Made by a program: the position numbers and the translations under genes
IMG/VR virus record: IMGVR_UViG_3300049717_000205
Coordinates: 1-37,258 of that record
DNA from: a virus
Length of the DNA stretch: 37,258 nucleotides
Direction: 5' to 3' (one strand)
Notes under the pieces: generated by a model
What the model saw: the letters and a program-made list of their open reading frames with translations, nothing else
Told to the model about the DNA's origin: nothing
Databases searched by the model: none
In this document: positions 24,699 through 32,308 of the stretch, piece by piece
Layout: the number at the start of each line of letters is the position of its first letter
Position numbering within the stretch: the stretch's first letter is position 1

Positions 24699-27455
24699 TT
24701 ACGAAAGAACGGTAACCAGCGACATTTTTTCGTTAATAGGTGAACTCAAAGAATCTTCCTGATAGATGTAGTATTCATCGCCGCCGATAAGCTGGCCAGT
24801 CGTGCTACGAACAGGATACGGCCCTTTGAGAACGAGCGGTTCAAAGATTCGGAAGATGGTCGCATCCTTTTGAGACAACAAGATGTAAGCATCATCGAAC
24901 ACATCGGAACCGAAGTGCGGCAGACCGCCGGTGAAACCATAATTTCCTTCACCAACGGCTGTCGGTGTCTGGAAACTTTTACGTTGACCCATCGCTTCAT
25001 AGGCCTTTGCCTGCGTCATATAATTTGAGGTAACCTCAGAGGCAAGCAAGAACTCAGGTTTGTACCCGCGTTGTTGCCGTTGCAAGGCGTTTTTGTTTGT
25101 GACTGCGAAAAGAAGGCCATTCAAATATTCTTCCCATTTGGTGCCGGCAGGACAAGCAGTCAAATCAAAACGAGTTTCATTTGTTGCTTTATTGCCACTC
25201 ACAACAATTGGTGTAGCATTCGGAACGACAACCACACTACCGTTAATATCAACAAACGTGATTGTCGCGTTTGGGCCATCAAGCACGTAGAACATATTAC
25301 CGGTGGTGACCATTTCATATTCACCGATCGCAACACCGCCGACATTGACGCCAAATGGTTCACCTGTTGAAATCGATGCATTGGCTACAACTTGGAACGA
25401 TGTTGTGGCGCCATTACCTACACCATTGAACGTAAACGGCAGCGAACCATACGATAATGCTGTATCACGCATATTGTTGAAAACCATCTTTTGGAGTGAA
25501 CGTTTCAAGTCCAAAATCAGGTTGGAGATACCCTGACCGACACCGGTGATATTCGGCGTACGTTTCGACAATGTAGCGAATTCGTCTGAGAATACAGCAG
25601 AGAGCTTGCTCGATGTCGCATCAATGTCGAACCATTGTGTGATCAGTTTGCCCGTCGACATCGGCTGAAATTCGCCTTGTTTGATATCGGCGATACGTCG
25701 TTTTGAAGGATTATATGTTTTCTGTGTGGAGGCTAATCCATTTTCACGACGATAGAGCGTAATAGGCACTTGATCGCGCTTATGCTCCATCGGTCCAAAC
25801 AAAGTCAAGCTCTCGACAAATACATCGGCATAAACTTCAGCCAACACGATACGAGAGATTGTATATGGTACCTGGAAATCCGCGGGCGTTTGCGTTGCAT
25901 CAGCAAGAGCAACAATCTTCTCACGTTCTGCCATCAGTGCAGTTCCATGAATCGTGTCATAAATTCTAAGAATGCGTTTAACCACTTCAGATCGATTTTT
26001 ACCAACGAGAACATCTTCTTTCTTGGAATTTATATATCCGTAACCGGAGATCTGGTCAACCAAGTATTCTACACCTTTGAGATGTTCCGGACCGACTGTA
26101 ATATCCATGGTGGATATTCCCTTTCCACTGATACCTTCGCTACGTTTTCGTTCTTGGACTACTCCAAGATTCATTACCTTCATCAGCTCATTGACCGATG
26201 TGACGATTGCTTGTTCATCAACAAAATCACGCGATTTGAGCGTATCGGTAATCATTGTTTTCGCGTCATCGGCAACATCCAGTTTTGAGATCAAATCAGT
26301 TAAATATGTGGCAAGAGTTTTTGCCTTTGCATCTGCCGCTAGTTGTTGTTGCTGCTGCTCAACATAACCTTTGAGCAACGCCGAAGTGTCGGTGATTGCT
26401 TTTAATGCAGCTACACCAACCTTGCCATCAACAGGCGCAGTAGCTTGAGCAGCAACTGGAGCCACTCCAGGCGTAACCGATGGAGTAGCGGGAACCGCTG
26501 CGGATATAGAAGCAGGTGTGGGAATCGCCGTTGTGTCGTTGACAGGGAGCAACGATGCTTGCTGTGGCATTATCTTATCGACAATTGTCTTAAGATCGCT
26601 CGAAAGCGCAACAAGGTTTGCATTTTTTTTGGCCGCATCGATGGTTGTATCAGAGAGCAAGGTTTCGACGCCAGACTTCAATTGGTTGAACGAGTCAACG
26701 ATTGCCTTCGGCATCTCTCCATTGTTCTTCGCCATCTGATTTTTGATGGTATCAACCAGAGATGTTACAGCCTCAACTAATTTTTGGTTTTGTTCAATCA
26801 AAACTTTCGGATCCATAATGTCCTCCATTTGGAAAGTGTCTTCGATACGTTTTGAGTTTAGGATCGTGTCAAGTTCGACCGTATCGAGAAGTCGAAGTCT
26901 TGTCCGCTCTCCAGCGGCGGCTGAATCGAGATAGCAAAAATCATATCCTAATATTTTTACAATCTTGTCGACGATGATGTAGTAATCGCCGTTATCATCT
27001 TCACGCACACTCTGCACACCAAGAGCACGTTGAGAAGCACCCAACTCAACGCCCTCGTCAAACAGTTGCTGGGTCTTTACGCCTTTTTCTGTTCCAAGCA
27101 TTCTGATATTGACAACGGTTTCCCCTTTATCGTTGAGTTCAACGATCTCAGGAATGCCGGCGATGTCTTCCGGATTACCGCGAATGTCATCGCCCTTGCT
27201 GGGATCAGGGTGATTGATATACGAAGTCAGTTGCCATTTATTCTGCATCTGGTCTTGGACGGCATCGCGCTGAACCTGCATCGGAATAATTCTATTGTTA
27301 CCATTGACAATGTTCGCAATCGAACCAATAGTTTGAAATCGATATTTCTGGTCAGTCAACTTCTCGACCCTGATCGGAACTACATCAGAGATCATCTGAA
27401 TGGTCTTACCATTGAATTCCATCAACTTTTTTATTTTATCGCTTGGTAGGGTCAT
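24699..27455 (-). CDS. Prohead protease-scaffold-major capsid polyprotein
   Basis: 918 aa from the ATG at 27455 (AAGGAG upstream; a TTG seven codons earlier is rejected). Residues 1 to about 190 resemble T4 gp21-type S80 proteases: NGNNRIIP, YINHPDP with candidate His82, and DEGVELGASQRALG with candidate Ser141. Residues about 200-440 are helical, Gln/Ala/Pro-rich (QQQQQ, PATPSVTPGVAPVAAQATAP), as expected of scaffold. From about 445 onward lies a capsid domain (FGPMEHKRDQVPITLYRRENG ... GLPHFGSDVFDDAYI). One chain would thus provide protease, scaffold and shell, with release by self-cleavage. Such fusions are unusual; usually these are separate genes. Confidence 0.83.
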   Translation of the reverse strand: MTLPSDKIKKLMEFNGKTIQMISDVVPIRVEKLTDQKYRFQTIGSIANIVNGNNRIIPMQVQRDAVQDQMQNKWQLTSYINHPDPSKGDDIRGNPEDIAGIPEIVELNDKGETVVNIRMLGTEKGVKTQQLFDEGVELGASQRALGVQSVREDDNGDYYIIVDKIVKILGYDFCYLDSAAAGERTRLRLLDTVELDTILNSKRIEDTFQMEDIMDPKVLIEQNQKLVEAVTSLVDTIKNQMAKNNGEMPKAIVDSFNQLKSGVETLLSDTTIDAAKKNANLVALSSDLKTIVDKIMPQQASLLPVNDTTAIPTPASISAAVPATPSVTPGVAPVAAQATAPVDGKVGVAALKAITDTSALLKGYVEQQQQQLAADAKAKTLATYLTDLISKLDVADDAKTMITDTLKSRDFVDEQAIVTSVNELMKVMNLGVVQERKRSEGISGKGISTMDITVGPEHLKGVEYLVDQISGYGYINSKKEDVLVGKNRSEVVKRILRIYDTIHGTALMAEREKIVALADATQTPADFQVPYTISRIVLAEVYADVFVESLTLFGPMEHKRDQVPITLYRRENGLASTQKTYNPSKRRIADIKQGEFQPMSTGKLITQWFDIDATSSKLSAVFSDEFATLSKRTPNITGVGQGISNLILDLKRSLQKMVFNNMRDTALSYGSLPFTFNGVGNGATTSFQVVANASISTGEPFGVNVGGVAIGEYEMVTTGNMFYVLDGPNATITFVDINGSVVVVPNATPIVVSGNKATNETRFDLTACPAGTKWEEYLNGLLFAVTNKNALQRQQRGYKPEFLLASEVTSNYMTQAKAYEAMGQRKSFQTPTAVGEGNYGFTGGLPHFGSDVFDDAYILLSQKDATIFRIFEPLVLKGPYPVRSTTGQLIGGDEYYIYQEDSLSSPINEKMSLVTVLS

Positions 27456-27615
27456 TCTGTCTGATCTCCTTAGCAATATTTTCTCTGGTCTGAGAAGTGG
27501 GTGTAAATACTATTGCTTTTACAAAGCCAGTGTTCGGCTGAATCAAAACCTCTTGGTCGCCTACATGCGTACCACCGTTTTCCGGTTTATGCCATCCACT
27601 ATTTTCATTTCCCAT
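27436..27615 (-). CDS. Small upstream gene overlapping capsid start, 59 aa
   Basis: ATG at 27615 follows AGGA at 6 nt; the frame runs MGNENSGWHKPENGG... to NDPTKR and ends at 27436, overlapping the polyprotein start by 20 nt, so the polyprotein's ribosome site lies inside it. That geometry suits translational coupling. The frame is also open for about 40 codons upstream of the ATG without a usable start, so it could be the tail of a shortened gene, although a run that long can occur by chance. No family recognised. Confidence 0.45.
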   Translation of the reverse strand: MGNENSGWHKPENGGTHVGDQEVLIQPNTGFVKAIVFTPTSQTRENIAKEIRQNDPTKR

Positions 27616-27724
27616 GTAGGGTCCTGTTATCGTTAAGGTGATGCTGTGGAACCAGTTTATTGCGTTCCTGTTTCGATCATGTGCCTTTTGTTTACCAGCA
27701 TCGATATAGTTGGGTGTGACCGAA

Positions 27725-27783
27725 ACAAAAAAGCCGAATTAACCCCGACAACCGGTTAAGGTTCTCGAAGTCGATTCGGCTTT
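27725..27783 (-). terminator. Terminator with branched stem
   Basis: AAAGCCGAAT (27783-27774) pairs with ATTCGGCTTT (27739-27730) over 10 bp and is followed on the minus strand by a run of T. Inside the loop TTAACC / GGTTAA forms a second 6-bp stem. It stops transcription coming from the promoter at 27875-27847 and from the hipBST side before the capsid gene. Confidence 0.78.
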
Positions 27784-27840
27784 GTTCACAACTTATCGTT
27801 GTTGTTAACCACTCACTGCGTTACCAGCAACTAATTAACG
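27725..27840 (-). ncRNA. Candidate small structured RNA or attenuated leader
   Basis: A promoter (27875-27847) predicts a transcript from about 27840 that ends at the terminator near 27725, about 115 nt with no credible open frame. The 5' part can pair GTTAA with TTAAC and ACAAC with GTTGT (loop GATAA), the 3' part is the branched terminator. It lies between the hipBST area and the capsid operon. It may be a free small RNA, an anti-terminated capsid leader, or a decoy; no known RNA family is recognised. Confidence 0.5.
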
Positions 27841-27846
27841 ATGGTC

Positions 27847-27875
27847 AAGATAATCTCCTATCATTTCATTGTCAA
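27847..27875 (-). promoter_or_regulatory. Sigma-70-like promoter upstream of the RNA candidate
   Basis: TTGACA (27875-27870) and TATCTT (27852-27847) are 17 bp apart on the minus strand, just after the stop of the unknown gene ending at 27892. Confidence 0.68.
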
Positions 27876-27891
27876 GTATATATTCACGTTT

Positions 27892-28230
27892 TCATTTTAG
27901 TTTGTTATTCTGAACTGCAACGACCTCAAGAATATTGACGAAGTCGCATGACAAATACAGACCATCCGGATGCGTATAATCCGATACCAGAAGAAGATGG
28001 ACAAATGTAAAAGGTTGATACGTTTTCCTTTTGACAGTGTGTTCACCATACTTATCAGATGCAACATATCCATTGGGAACGGACACCGGCGATTCCAATA
28101 TTTTCGTTACTTCATTCAGATGCGATGTTAATTTTGAGTAATCATATTTCGCGCCATCGAACCCAACGACACCGCAGGAAAGTTCATTCGACTCGCGCTT
28201 ATTTGCAGTAACAGTGATTTCTACTTTCAT
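27892..28230 (-). CDS. Conserved-looking protein of unknown function downstream of hipT
   Basis: 112 aa. Beta-rich N-terminus (KVEITVTANKRESNELSCGVVGFDGAKYDYS), a helix (LTSHLNEVTKILE), and a C-terminal half with strands (QPFTFVHLLLVSDYT, GLYLSCDFVNILEVVAVQ). No membrane segment or known motif. It follows hipT by 58 bp, which includes a weak hairpin (GGCGT / ACGCC). It may be a cargo of the same accessory island; no link to the toxin is shown. Its ribosome site is weak (GGGTTGTT before the ATG at 28230). Confidence 0.62.
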   Translation of the reverse strand: MKVEITVTANKRESNELSCGVVGFDGAKYDYSKLTSHLNEVTKILESPVSVPNGYVASDKYGEHTVKRKTYQPFTFVHLLLVSDYTHPDGLYLSCDFVNILEVVAVQNNKLK

Positions 28231-28288
28231 AACAACCCATAATTGATAGGCGTGAATATTTTGGGATACGCCAAAAGTCTGTCGGTAT

Positions 28289-29245
28289 TCATTCTTCTGC
28301 TATTCGTTTGTGTTTATTCTTAACAAGCTCTTTATACGCGTCTTTCATTTTATTATCAAGAAAGCTTGTATCAATGAGATCATTCCATCGAAGTATAGCC
28401 TTATCAAATTTATCGAATATGTTTCTTTGTTGTTTTTCATCCAATTTAATTATCTTGAAAGCTGTCGTAAAATCGTTTCTTCTAATGTTGCGTTTCTTTC
28501 CGTTAAGAGTAAGTGCAAGCTCTTCCTTATCTTCCGGGTTGACCAATGTAGTAGCCAACATATCATACGCTGGTGTAAGGATATACCCAATTCCTGGTCG
28601 ATTGAAGAGCGAAAAGTTTTTCAAGTGCATATCGACATTCCCCGTAAGAAATGAGAAGAGCACTTGTTCAAAGAAATTCACCACGTCAAGGCCAGGATTA
28701 GATGAATATTTCAAAATAGCTTTGGCAATTTGTTCATAAGATCCATCGTACTTTTGTTCGGTCAAGCGTTCAGTAAGTTGACACATATCTTCCATGTGCA
28801 ATTTACCTTTCTTAGTCCGATCAATACGTTTCGTGATGTATGCCAATGTACCGGATTGCATACGAATCAAACTATGCGGCACTGTGGGGATTTTAGACAA
28901 TTCAGCAAGGTGCATAGTCAAATCTTCTACTTCCGGCATCTGAGGATATTTAGGTGTAGGTGGTTTTAAAATATAGTTGCCCCATAAACCTACGATTGTA
29001 AATCTTTCGGGTTCAATTTTTGTTCTTCCGTTAGCTATTTCCAAAGATAGTTTCGGCTGAACACCTGTAACAGTTGCTCGACTACGAACTGCTACTAAAG
29101 CCAAATCGTACATCTCCTTTTCCAAGTCAGGCAGTACGGGCGCAGCAGATGAATCAAATATTTTTTTACTGCAAGTCGGATGAAAATCCGTTTGTCCATC
29201 TTCTAAGAGTTGGTAGCAATATAAACAGCGGTTATTTTTCATCAT
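28289..29245 (-). CDS. hipT: HipT kinase toxin of a tripartite HipBST system
   Basis: 318 aa, close to the length of split HipA kinases. A zinc-finger-like head (C7-x2-C10 ... H22-x2-C25) is followed by the glycine-rich loop TVTGVQPKLSL (T58, T60, G61, K65), a nucleotide-site Lys (YILKP, K94), catalytic loop NVDMHLKN with N203, D205, H207 and N210, and metal-binding D228 in AYDML. The N-subdomain-1 of classical HipA is missing and supplied by the separate HipS. In characterised HipBST (E. coli O127) HipT phosphorylates TrpS and is regulated by two loop serines; here both positions appear to be Thr. It overlaps hipS by 14 nt. All catalytic residues seen are intact, so it should be active unless inhibited. 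Confidence 0.9.
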   Translation of the reverse strand: MMKNNRCLYCYQLLEDGQTDFHPTCSKKIFDSSAAPVLPDLEKEMYDLALVAVRSRATVTGVQPKLSLEIANGRTKIEPERFTIVGLWGNYILKPPTPKYPQMPEVEDLTMHLAELSKIPTVPHSLIRMQSGTLAYITKRIDRTKKGKLHMEDMCQLTERLTEQKYDGSYEQIAKAILKYSSNPGLDVVNFFEQVLFSFLTGNVDMHLKNFSLFNRPGIGYILTPAYDMLATTLVNPEDKEELALTLNGKKRNIRRNDFTTAFKIIKLDEKQQRNIFDKFDKAILRWNDLIDTSFLDNKMKDAYKELVKNKHKRIAEE

Positions 29246-29564
29246 ATCCTTCTATAGCATTTACACTCACTGCACCGATACAATCTTTGCAACACACCAG
29301 TAGTAATCCCATCCGGTCTCTTTGATCGAGCTTCCAGTTTTTTTCAGCAACATTGAGCAACCAACCTTCAGGAATCAATCCATCAAAAAATGGGAATAAT
29401 ACATTGTTATGAAATTCCTCTTTTTGCAATGGCAATGTTTTGCTTATCGGTTCAGGATTTTCCGATTGCAGATACGCAGCATCATACACATAGTGATAAC
29501 CATTTTCATCCTGCGTCAACAATCCTGCCGTTTTTTCGTATATTTTAATCTCAGCTTTTCTCAT
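29232..29564 (-). CDS. hipS: HipS antitoxin (detached HipA N-terminal subdomain)
   Basis: 110 aa. It matches the HipA N-terminal subdomain: YEKTAGLLTQDENGYHYVYDAAYLQS, SKTLPLQKEEF, and FFDGLIPEGWLLN (W68 in the segment that in the known HipS contributes a tryptophan blocking the kinase). It starts 1 nt after the hipB stop and overlaps hipT by 14 nt, so the three genes are translated in step. In the characterised system HipS, rather than HipB, neutralises HipT, while HipB supports and represses. Identification rests on order and residue pattern. Confidence 0.88.
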   Translation of the reverse strand: MRKAEIKIYEKTAGLLTQDENGYHYVYDAAYLQSENPEPISKTLPLQKEEFHNNVLFPFFDGLIPEGWLLNVAEKNWKLDQRDRMGLLLVCCKDCIGAVSVNAIEGYDEK

Positions 29565-29780
29565 TTAAAGTGTGCTTCTATTTGATTTAACCGGTCCTAA
29601 CTCATATCCGAAAAGTTTTAGAACTTGGTTTACTTTATCAAGACGAAGCGTAGTTTTTCCCTGCTCCATCTCGCGGACAAACCTCAAACCTACTCCAGCT
29701 TTTTCTGCTAATTCAGGTTGAGTAAGATTTGAAATCTTGCGCTTTGTTTTTATAAAATCCTGCAAATCTGATTTATTCAT
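29565..29780 (-). CDS. hipB: HipB, HTH antitoxin/repressor
   Basis: 71 aa. A helix-turn-helix of Xre/HipB type spans residues about 8-60 (NLTQPELAEKAGVGLRFVREMEQGKTTLRLDKVNQVLKLFGYEL). It is shorter than many HipB proteins, with only a short basic tail (KSNRSTL). It probably binds the three palindromes at 29788-29879 and represses the operon. The start ATG at 29780 follows AAGGG, which is part of operator O1, so bound HipB might also cover the start region. It begins the hipB-hipS-hipT operon. Confidence 0.9.
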   Translation of the reverse strand: MNKSDLQDFIKTKRKISNLTQPELAEKAGVGLRFVREMEQGKTTLRLDKVNQVLKLFGYELGPVKSNRSTL

Positions 29781-29787
29781 TATTTAT

Positions 29788-29879
29788 ACCCTTTAGGGTG
29801 TTTATAGCATCGTAACTTTCATATTATACCCTTTTGGGTGTAAATATGCAAGTAATATTTATAATATACCCTTTAGGGT
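29788..29879. promoter_or_regulatory. Three hipB operators, 40-bp periodic
   Basis: Palindromes ACCCTTTAGGGT at 29788-29799, ACCCTTTTGGGT at 29828-29839 and ACCCTTTAGGGT at 29868-29879 have start points exactly 40 bp apart. Each has half-sites ACCCT/AGGGT (GGGT) around 2 bp and is flanked by T/A-rich TATA...TA. The middle copy fills the promoter spacer and the first overlaps the hipB ribosome site. This suits cooperative repression by HipB-containing complexes. Confidence 0.87.
29823..29851 (-). promoter_or_regulatory. hipBST promoter
   Basis: TTGCAT (29851-29846) and TATAAT (29828-29823) are 17 bp apart on the minus strand. Operator O2 (29828-29839) occupies the spacer and touches the -10, a layout of direct repression. 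Predicted start near 29815, giving about 35 nt of leader. Confidence 0.8.
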
Positions 29880-29998
29880 GCAATATATTGTTTAATGACC
29901 ACACTATATAATAAGTCCTTTGCTGTTCCATGCATTGTTTTTTCAGCAATATTCGGCTTATTCACGGAATAGCCGCACTTAATAAAGAGCGACGCTCC

Positions 29999-30334
29999 TT
30001 AAAAATCCCAGGTACTGTTGCAGTTAGTACAATGCGCTTGCGTTGCCTGTTCTTTTCTCGATAGCCCTGTGACCAATAGCGACGTGCCAAGCGTAAACAA
30101 TCCACCCATCACCTTGCCGCCGCTGATACCATGTTTTCGTTTAACTGATTTCGTATGTACAGACCCTTTGGTCTGGCAATGAGGACAAATATAAGCGGGG
30201 TTCAGACTTCCCCACCTATAGTCATATTGTTTCGATACACCGGTTGTCGCTGTCAGCTTTCGATTTGCATTCACGATTCGATTGATAAACAATACAAAAA
30301 TCGCGATAAGAACAAGAGCCAATATTCCTTCCAT
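29999..30334 (-). CDS. Membrane-anchored zinc-ribbon protein
   Basis: 111 aa from the ATG at 30334 (AGGGAG upstream; an ATG five codons earlier is less well placed). One transmembrane helix lies at residues 2-20. Cytoplasmic region: C50PHC53, then KRKHGISGGKVMGGLFTLGTSLLVTGLSRKE with a glycine-rich semi-hydrophobic stretch, then C102TNC105, closing a zinc ribbon. Proteins of this type are widespread but uncharacterised. The following 218 bp to hipB hold two small hairpins near 29950-29997 (CGGCTATT / AATAAGCCG type) that may end its transcript, though no clear T tract follows. Confidence 0.78.
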   Translation of the reverse strand: MEGILALVLIAIFVLFINRIVNANRKLTATTGVSKQYDYRWGSLNPAYICPHCQTKGSVHTKSVKRKHGISGGKVMGGLFTLGTSLLVTGLSRKEQATQAHCTNCNSTWDF

Positions 30335-30398
30335 GACTACTCCCTGCATAAGTTTGTATGCCCTAACATATTATTTAGTTTCGGAATTAACAATCAAC

Positions 30399-30902
30399 CT
30401 ATAGTAATGGAATACAGGTTACAGCTCGTTCCTTGCCGTGGCAAAGACAACATTCACCTGCAGGAACCGTGCCTGTTTTAAGCCAGAACGCATAATCATC
30501 TTTATCTGCAGCTTCCAGCTCGCACAGATTCTGGCATTCCATACATTCAAGTAAGATCAGACCATGACGGTTTGCGTTTTTCACACGCCACTCCGCGTTC
30601 GTCAGGTTCTGCAGTCGCCGACTCTTCCGCTTATAGCTGGCAATCTGTTTTGCGTCGAACGCTTGAGTATTGAAAAACTTCTGCGTCGCCGCCGTTGCCT
30701 CTGCCTCGTACTTCTGTCGCCGTATGTTCTCAAGTTTCAGAAGACTCAGGTAGATATGATGTTCACGTTCGTGCTCGGACTCGCATTCCTCAAAATGCTT
30801 CTGCTCGTCGGGCATGAACATGTTCAAAACGTTTTCAAGCGCATATTCATATACCGGCAACCGATATATCTTGACAATTTTCTTTGCAACTTTCTTTGCC
30901 AT
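30399..30902 (-). CDS. Helical protein with C-terminal cysteine cluster
   Basis: 167 aa from the ATG at 30902, 8 nt after AAAGGAG. The N-terminal 110 residues are charged and helical (KKVAKKIVKIYRL, EECESEHEREHHIYLSLL, KYEAEATAATQKF). The C-terminal part carries CMECQNLC and, 25 residues later, CCLCHG, likely a zinc-binding ribbon. It starts 1 nt past the stop of the LPD29 gene. Longer open frames overlapping that gene have no ribosome site. Function unknown. Confidence 0.74.
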   Translation of the reverse strand: MAKKVAKKIVKIYRLPVYEYALENVLNMFMPDEQKHFEECESEHEREHHIYLSLLKLENIRRQKYEAEATAATQKFFNTQAFDAKQIASYKRKSRRLQNLTNAEWRVKNANRHGLILLECMECQNLCELEAADKDDYAFWLKTGTVPAGECCLCHGKERAVTCIPLL

Positions 30903-30903
30903 A

Positions 30904-31953
30904 TCATGCTCCTTTAGGAATAAATGATTGTGCGAACGCCCATTTTTCCTCCGTGAACTTAGCCCACCAGATCTTGCCGTTGTGGAAACTGAATCTGAAT
31001 CCATGATCGCGCACAGCATCCAATACCTCATCAGAAGGTTTTGTCCCGAACAAGATTTCGATTCCGTTCTTCTCCTCGTTCTTACGAACCACAACACCTT
31101 CAACCACGACATCGGTTTCGACAACCGGATGCAGAGGCCGCACATAGAAACTCTTATTGTCCACGGCGTCACCAACACGCCTGACGATGTCGCGTTCAAT
31201 TTCAGCTCCCGTTACCGCGTCAATCATTCGATAGTCATCATACCGAACATTGAGACCAAACTCCGATTTCGCAATCTCAACGTGTCGTTCAAATCCAACC
31301 CGTCGCTGTGCAAAGACATATTTCGAGCCGCCAAACACATCCGGAAACGGGCTGTCGCTGTATTCGTAGATGTCTTCCATGCCGTTGAAGTAACCTTCTT
31401 CATATTTGCTGACGATCACTTCAACCTCTACCTTGGTTGGACCATCATCCCAACTCACATCGATCGAGTTGCCACCGCTATACGATCGGGATTTAACCGA
31501 GAACTTCTGGCCCGGGAACGCATGCGCCAGTTCCTTCTTGATATTCCGCGACGCCAACACCCTGGACTTCTCACCGCCAGCCGTGGTTTCTAGATACGGA
31601 TACTGTGCCGGCAACTGCTCGCGCAGCTCCTTCAGCTTCCGCTCTTCCTCGACCTTTTCTAACCTCGCCTTCTCCAATGCGGTTTCGGCAACGATGACTG
31701 CCTCAACAATCTCAGCTTCCGTCGCCACGTCCTCAAGGATTGTCCAATGCCGCACCACAGATTCCGGCAACATCTTGCAATAGAAGTGACCGAACACAAT
31801 ATCCAAAACGGCGCCGCCACCGGTTAGCATCACCCCGCCAAGAAGTGTTTTTACCGTTTCCGGATGCTGTTCGCCATGAACGGCCATAACGATTCCGGCA
31901 TTTCCAGAACGGTCTCTTACGTGTTGCCCTCGCCCAATTTTTCCAGTATACAT
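30904..31953 (-). CDS. LPD29-domain protein
   Basis: 349 aa. Residues 1-60 form a small beta-rich region (HVRDRSGNAGIVMAVHG). A highly charged coiled coil covers about 85-115 (EKARLEKVEEERKLKELREQ). Residues about 130-215 match the large polyvalent protein-associated domain 29: NIKKELAHAFPGQKFSVKSRSYSGGNSIDVSWDDGPTKVEVEVIVSKYEEG...Y. LPD29 occurs in phage and conjugative-element proteins of unknown biochemistry. The C-terminal 70 residues (VRDHGFRFSFHNGKIWWAKFTEEKWAFAQ) resemble a small fold commonly ending such proteins. Ribosome site GGAG at 6 nt. Confidence 0.75.
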   Translation of the reverse strand: MYTGKIGRGQHVRDRSGNAGIVMAVHGEQHPETVKTLLGGVMLTGGGAVLDIVFGHFYCKMLPESVVRHWTILEDVATEAEIVEAVIVAETALEKARLEKVEEERKLKELREQLPAQYPYLETTAGGEKSRVLASRNIKKELAHAFPGQKFSVKSRSYSGGNSIDVSWDDGPTKVEVEVIVSKYEEGYFNGMEDIYEYSDSPFPDVFGGSKYVFAQRRVGFERHVEIAKSEFGLNVRYDDYRMIDAVTGAEIERDIVRRVGDAVDNKSFYVRPLHPVVETDVVVEGVVVRKNEEKNGIEILFGTKPSDEVLDAVRDHGFRFSFHNGKIWWAKFTEEKWAFAQSFIPKGA

Positions 31954-31963
31954 ACCTCTCTCC

Positions 31964-32308
31964 TTATGCTGCTTTAGTTTTTATTTTCTGCAATTCCTGA
32001 CTCCTTGGATCTTCCCAAGACCAACCACATTTGAGACAAGTTCTTATATCTTCAATGCGATGAACAAAACTATCGGTGCAATAACAACGCGGACACGCGA
32101 TGTCATCACACATCTCATTGAATGCCTCATCATAATACTGGTCCATGATTTCGTCGTTTTCTACACATACGCCGCACAAATCAAATGATTCATTTTCGTA
32201 AGCACTAAAATGTTTTTCACATCGGTCACATCGGCAAACAATCTCAACAAAATCGCCGAGGCTGTTGCCGCATCCGTATGTATCACTCCGTATACGTCGC
32301 AGTTCCAT
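31964..32308 (-). CDS. Double zinc-ribbon protein
   Basis: 114 aa from the ATG at 32308, which forms TAATG with the stop of the previous gene; an in-frame start 9 codons upstream is less likely. It contains CRCDRC...CGVC, an acidic middle (ENDEIMDQYYDEAF) and CPRCYC...CLKC, i.e. four CxxC-like knuckles enough for two zinc ribbons. Such small proteins often bind nucleic acid or polymerase. No specific family is assigned. Confidence 0.72.
   Translation of the reverse strand: MELRRIRSDTYGCGNSLGDFVEIVCRCDRCEKHFSAYENESFDLCGVCVENDEIMDQYYDEAFNEMCDDIACPRCYCTDSFVHRIEDIRTCLKCGWSWEDPRSQELQKIKTKAA

Noticed and set aside
29904-29940. Short frame upstream of the hipB operators
   Set aside because: About 20 codons, no ribosome site, and it runs into operator O3; treated as promoter region.
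30903-31199. Long alternative start for the cysteine-cluster gene, overlapping the LPD29 gene
   Set aside because: The extra 99 residues are the LPD29 gene read in another frame; the ATG at 30902 has a strong ribosome site.
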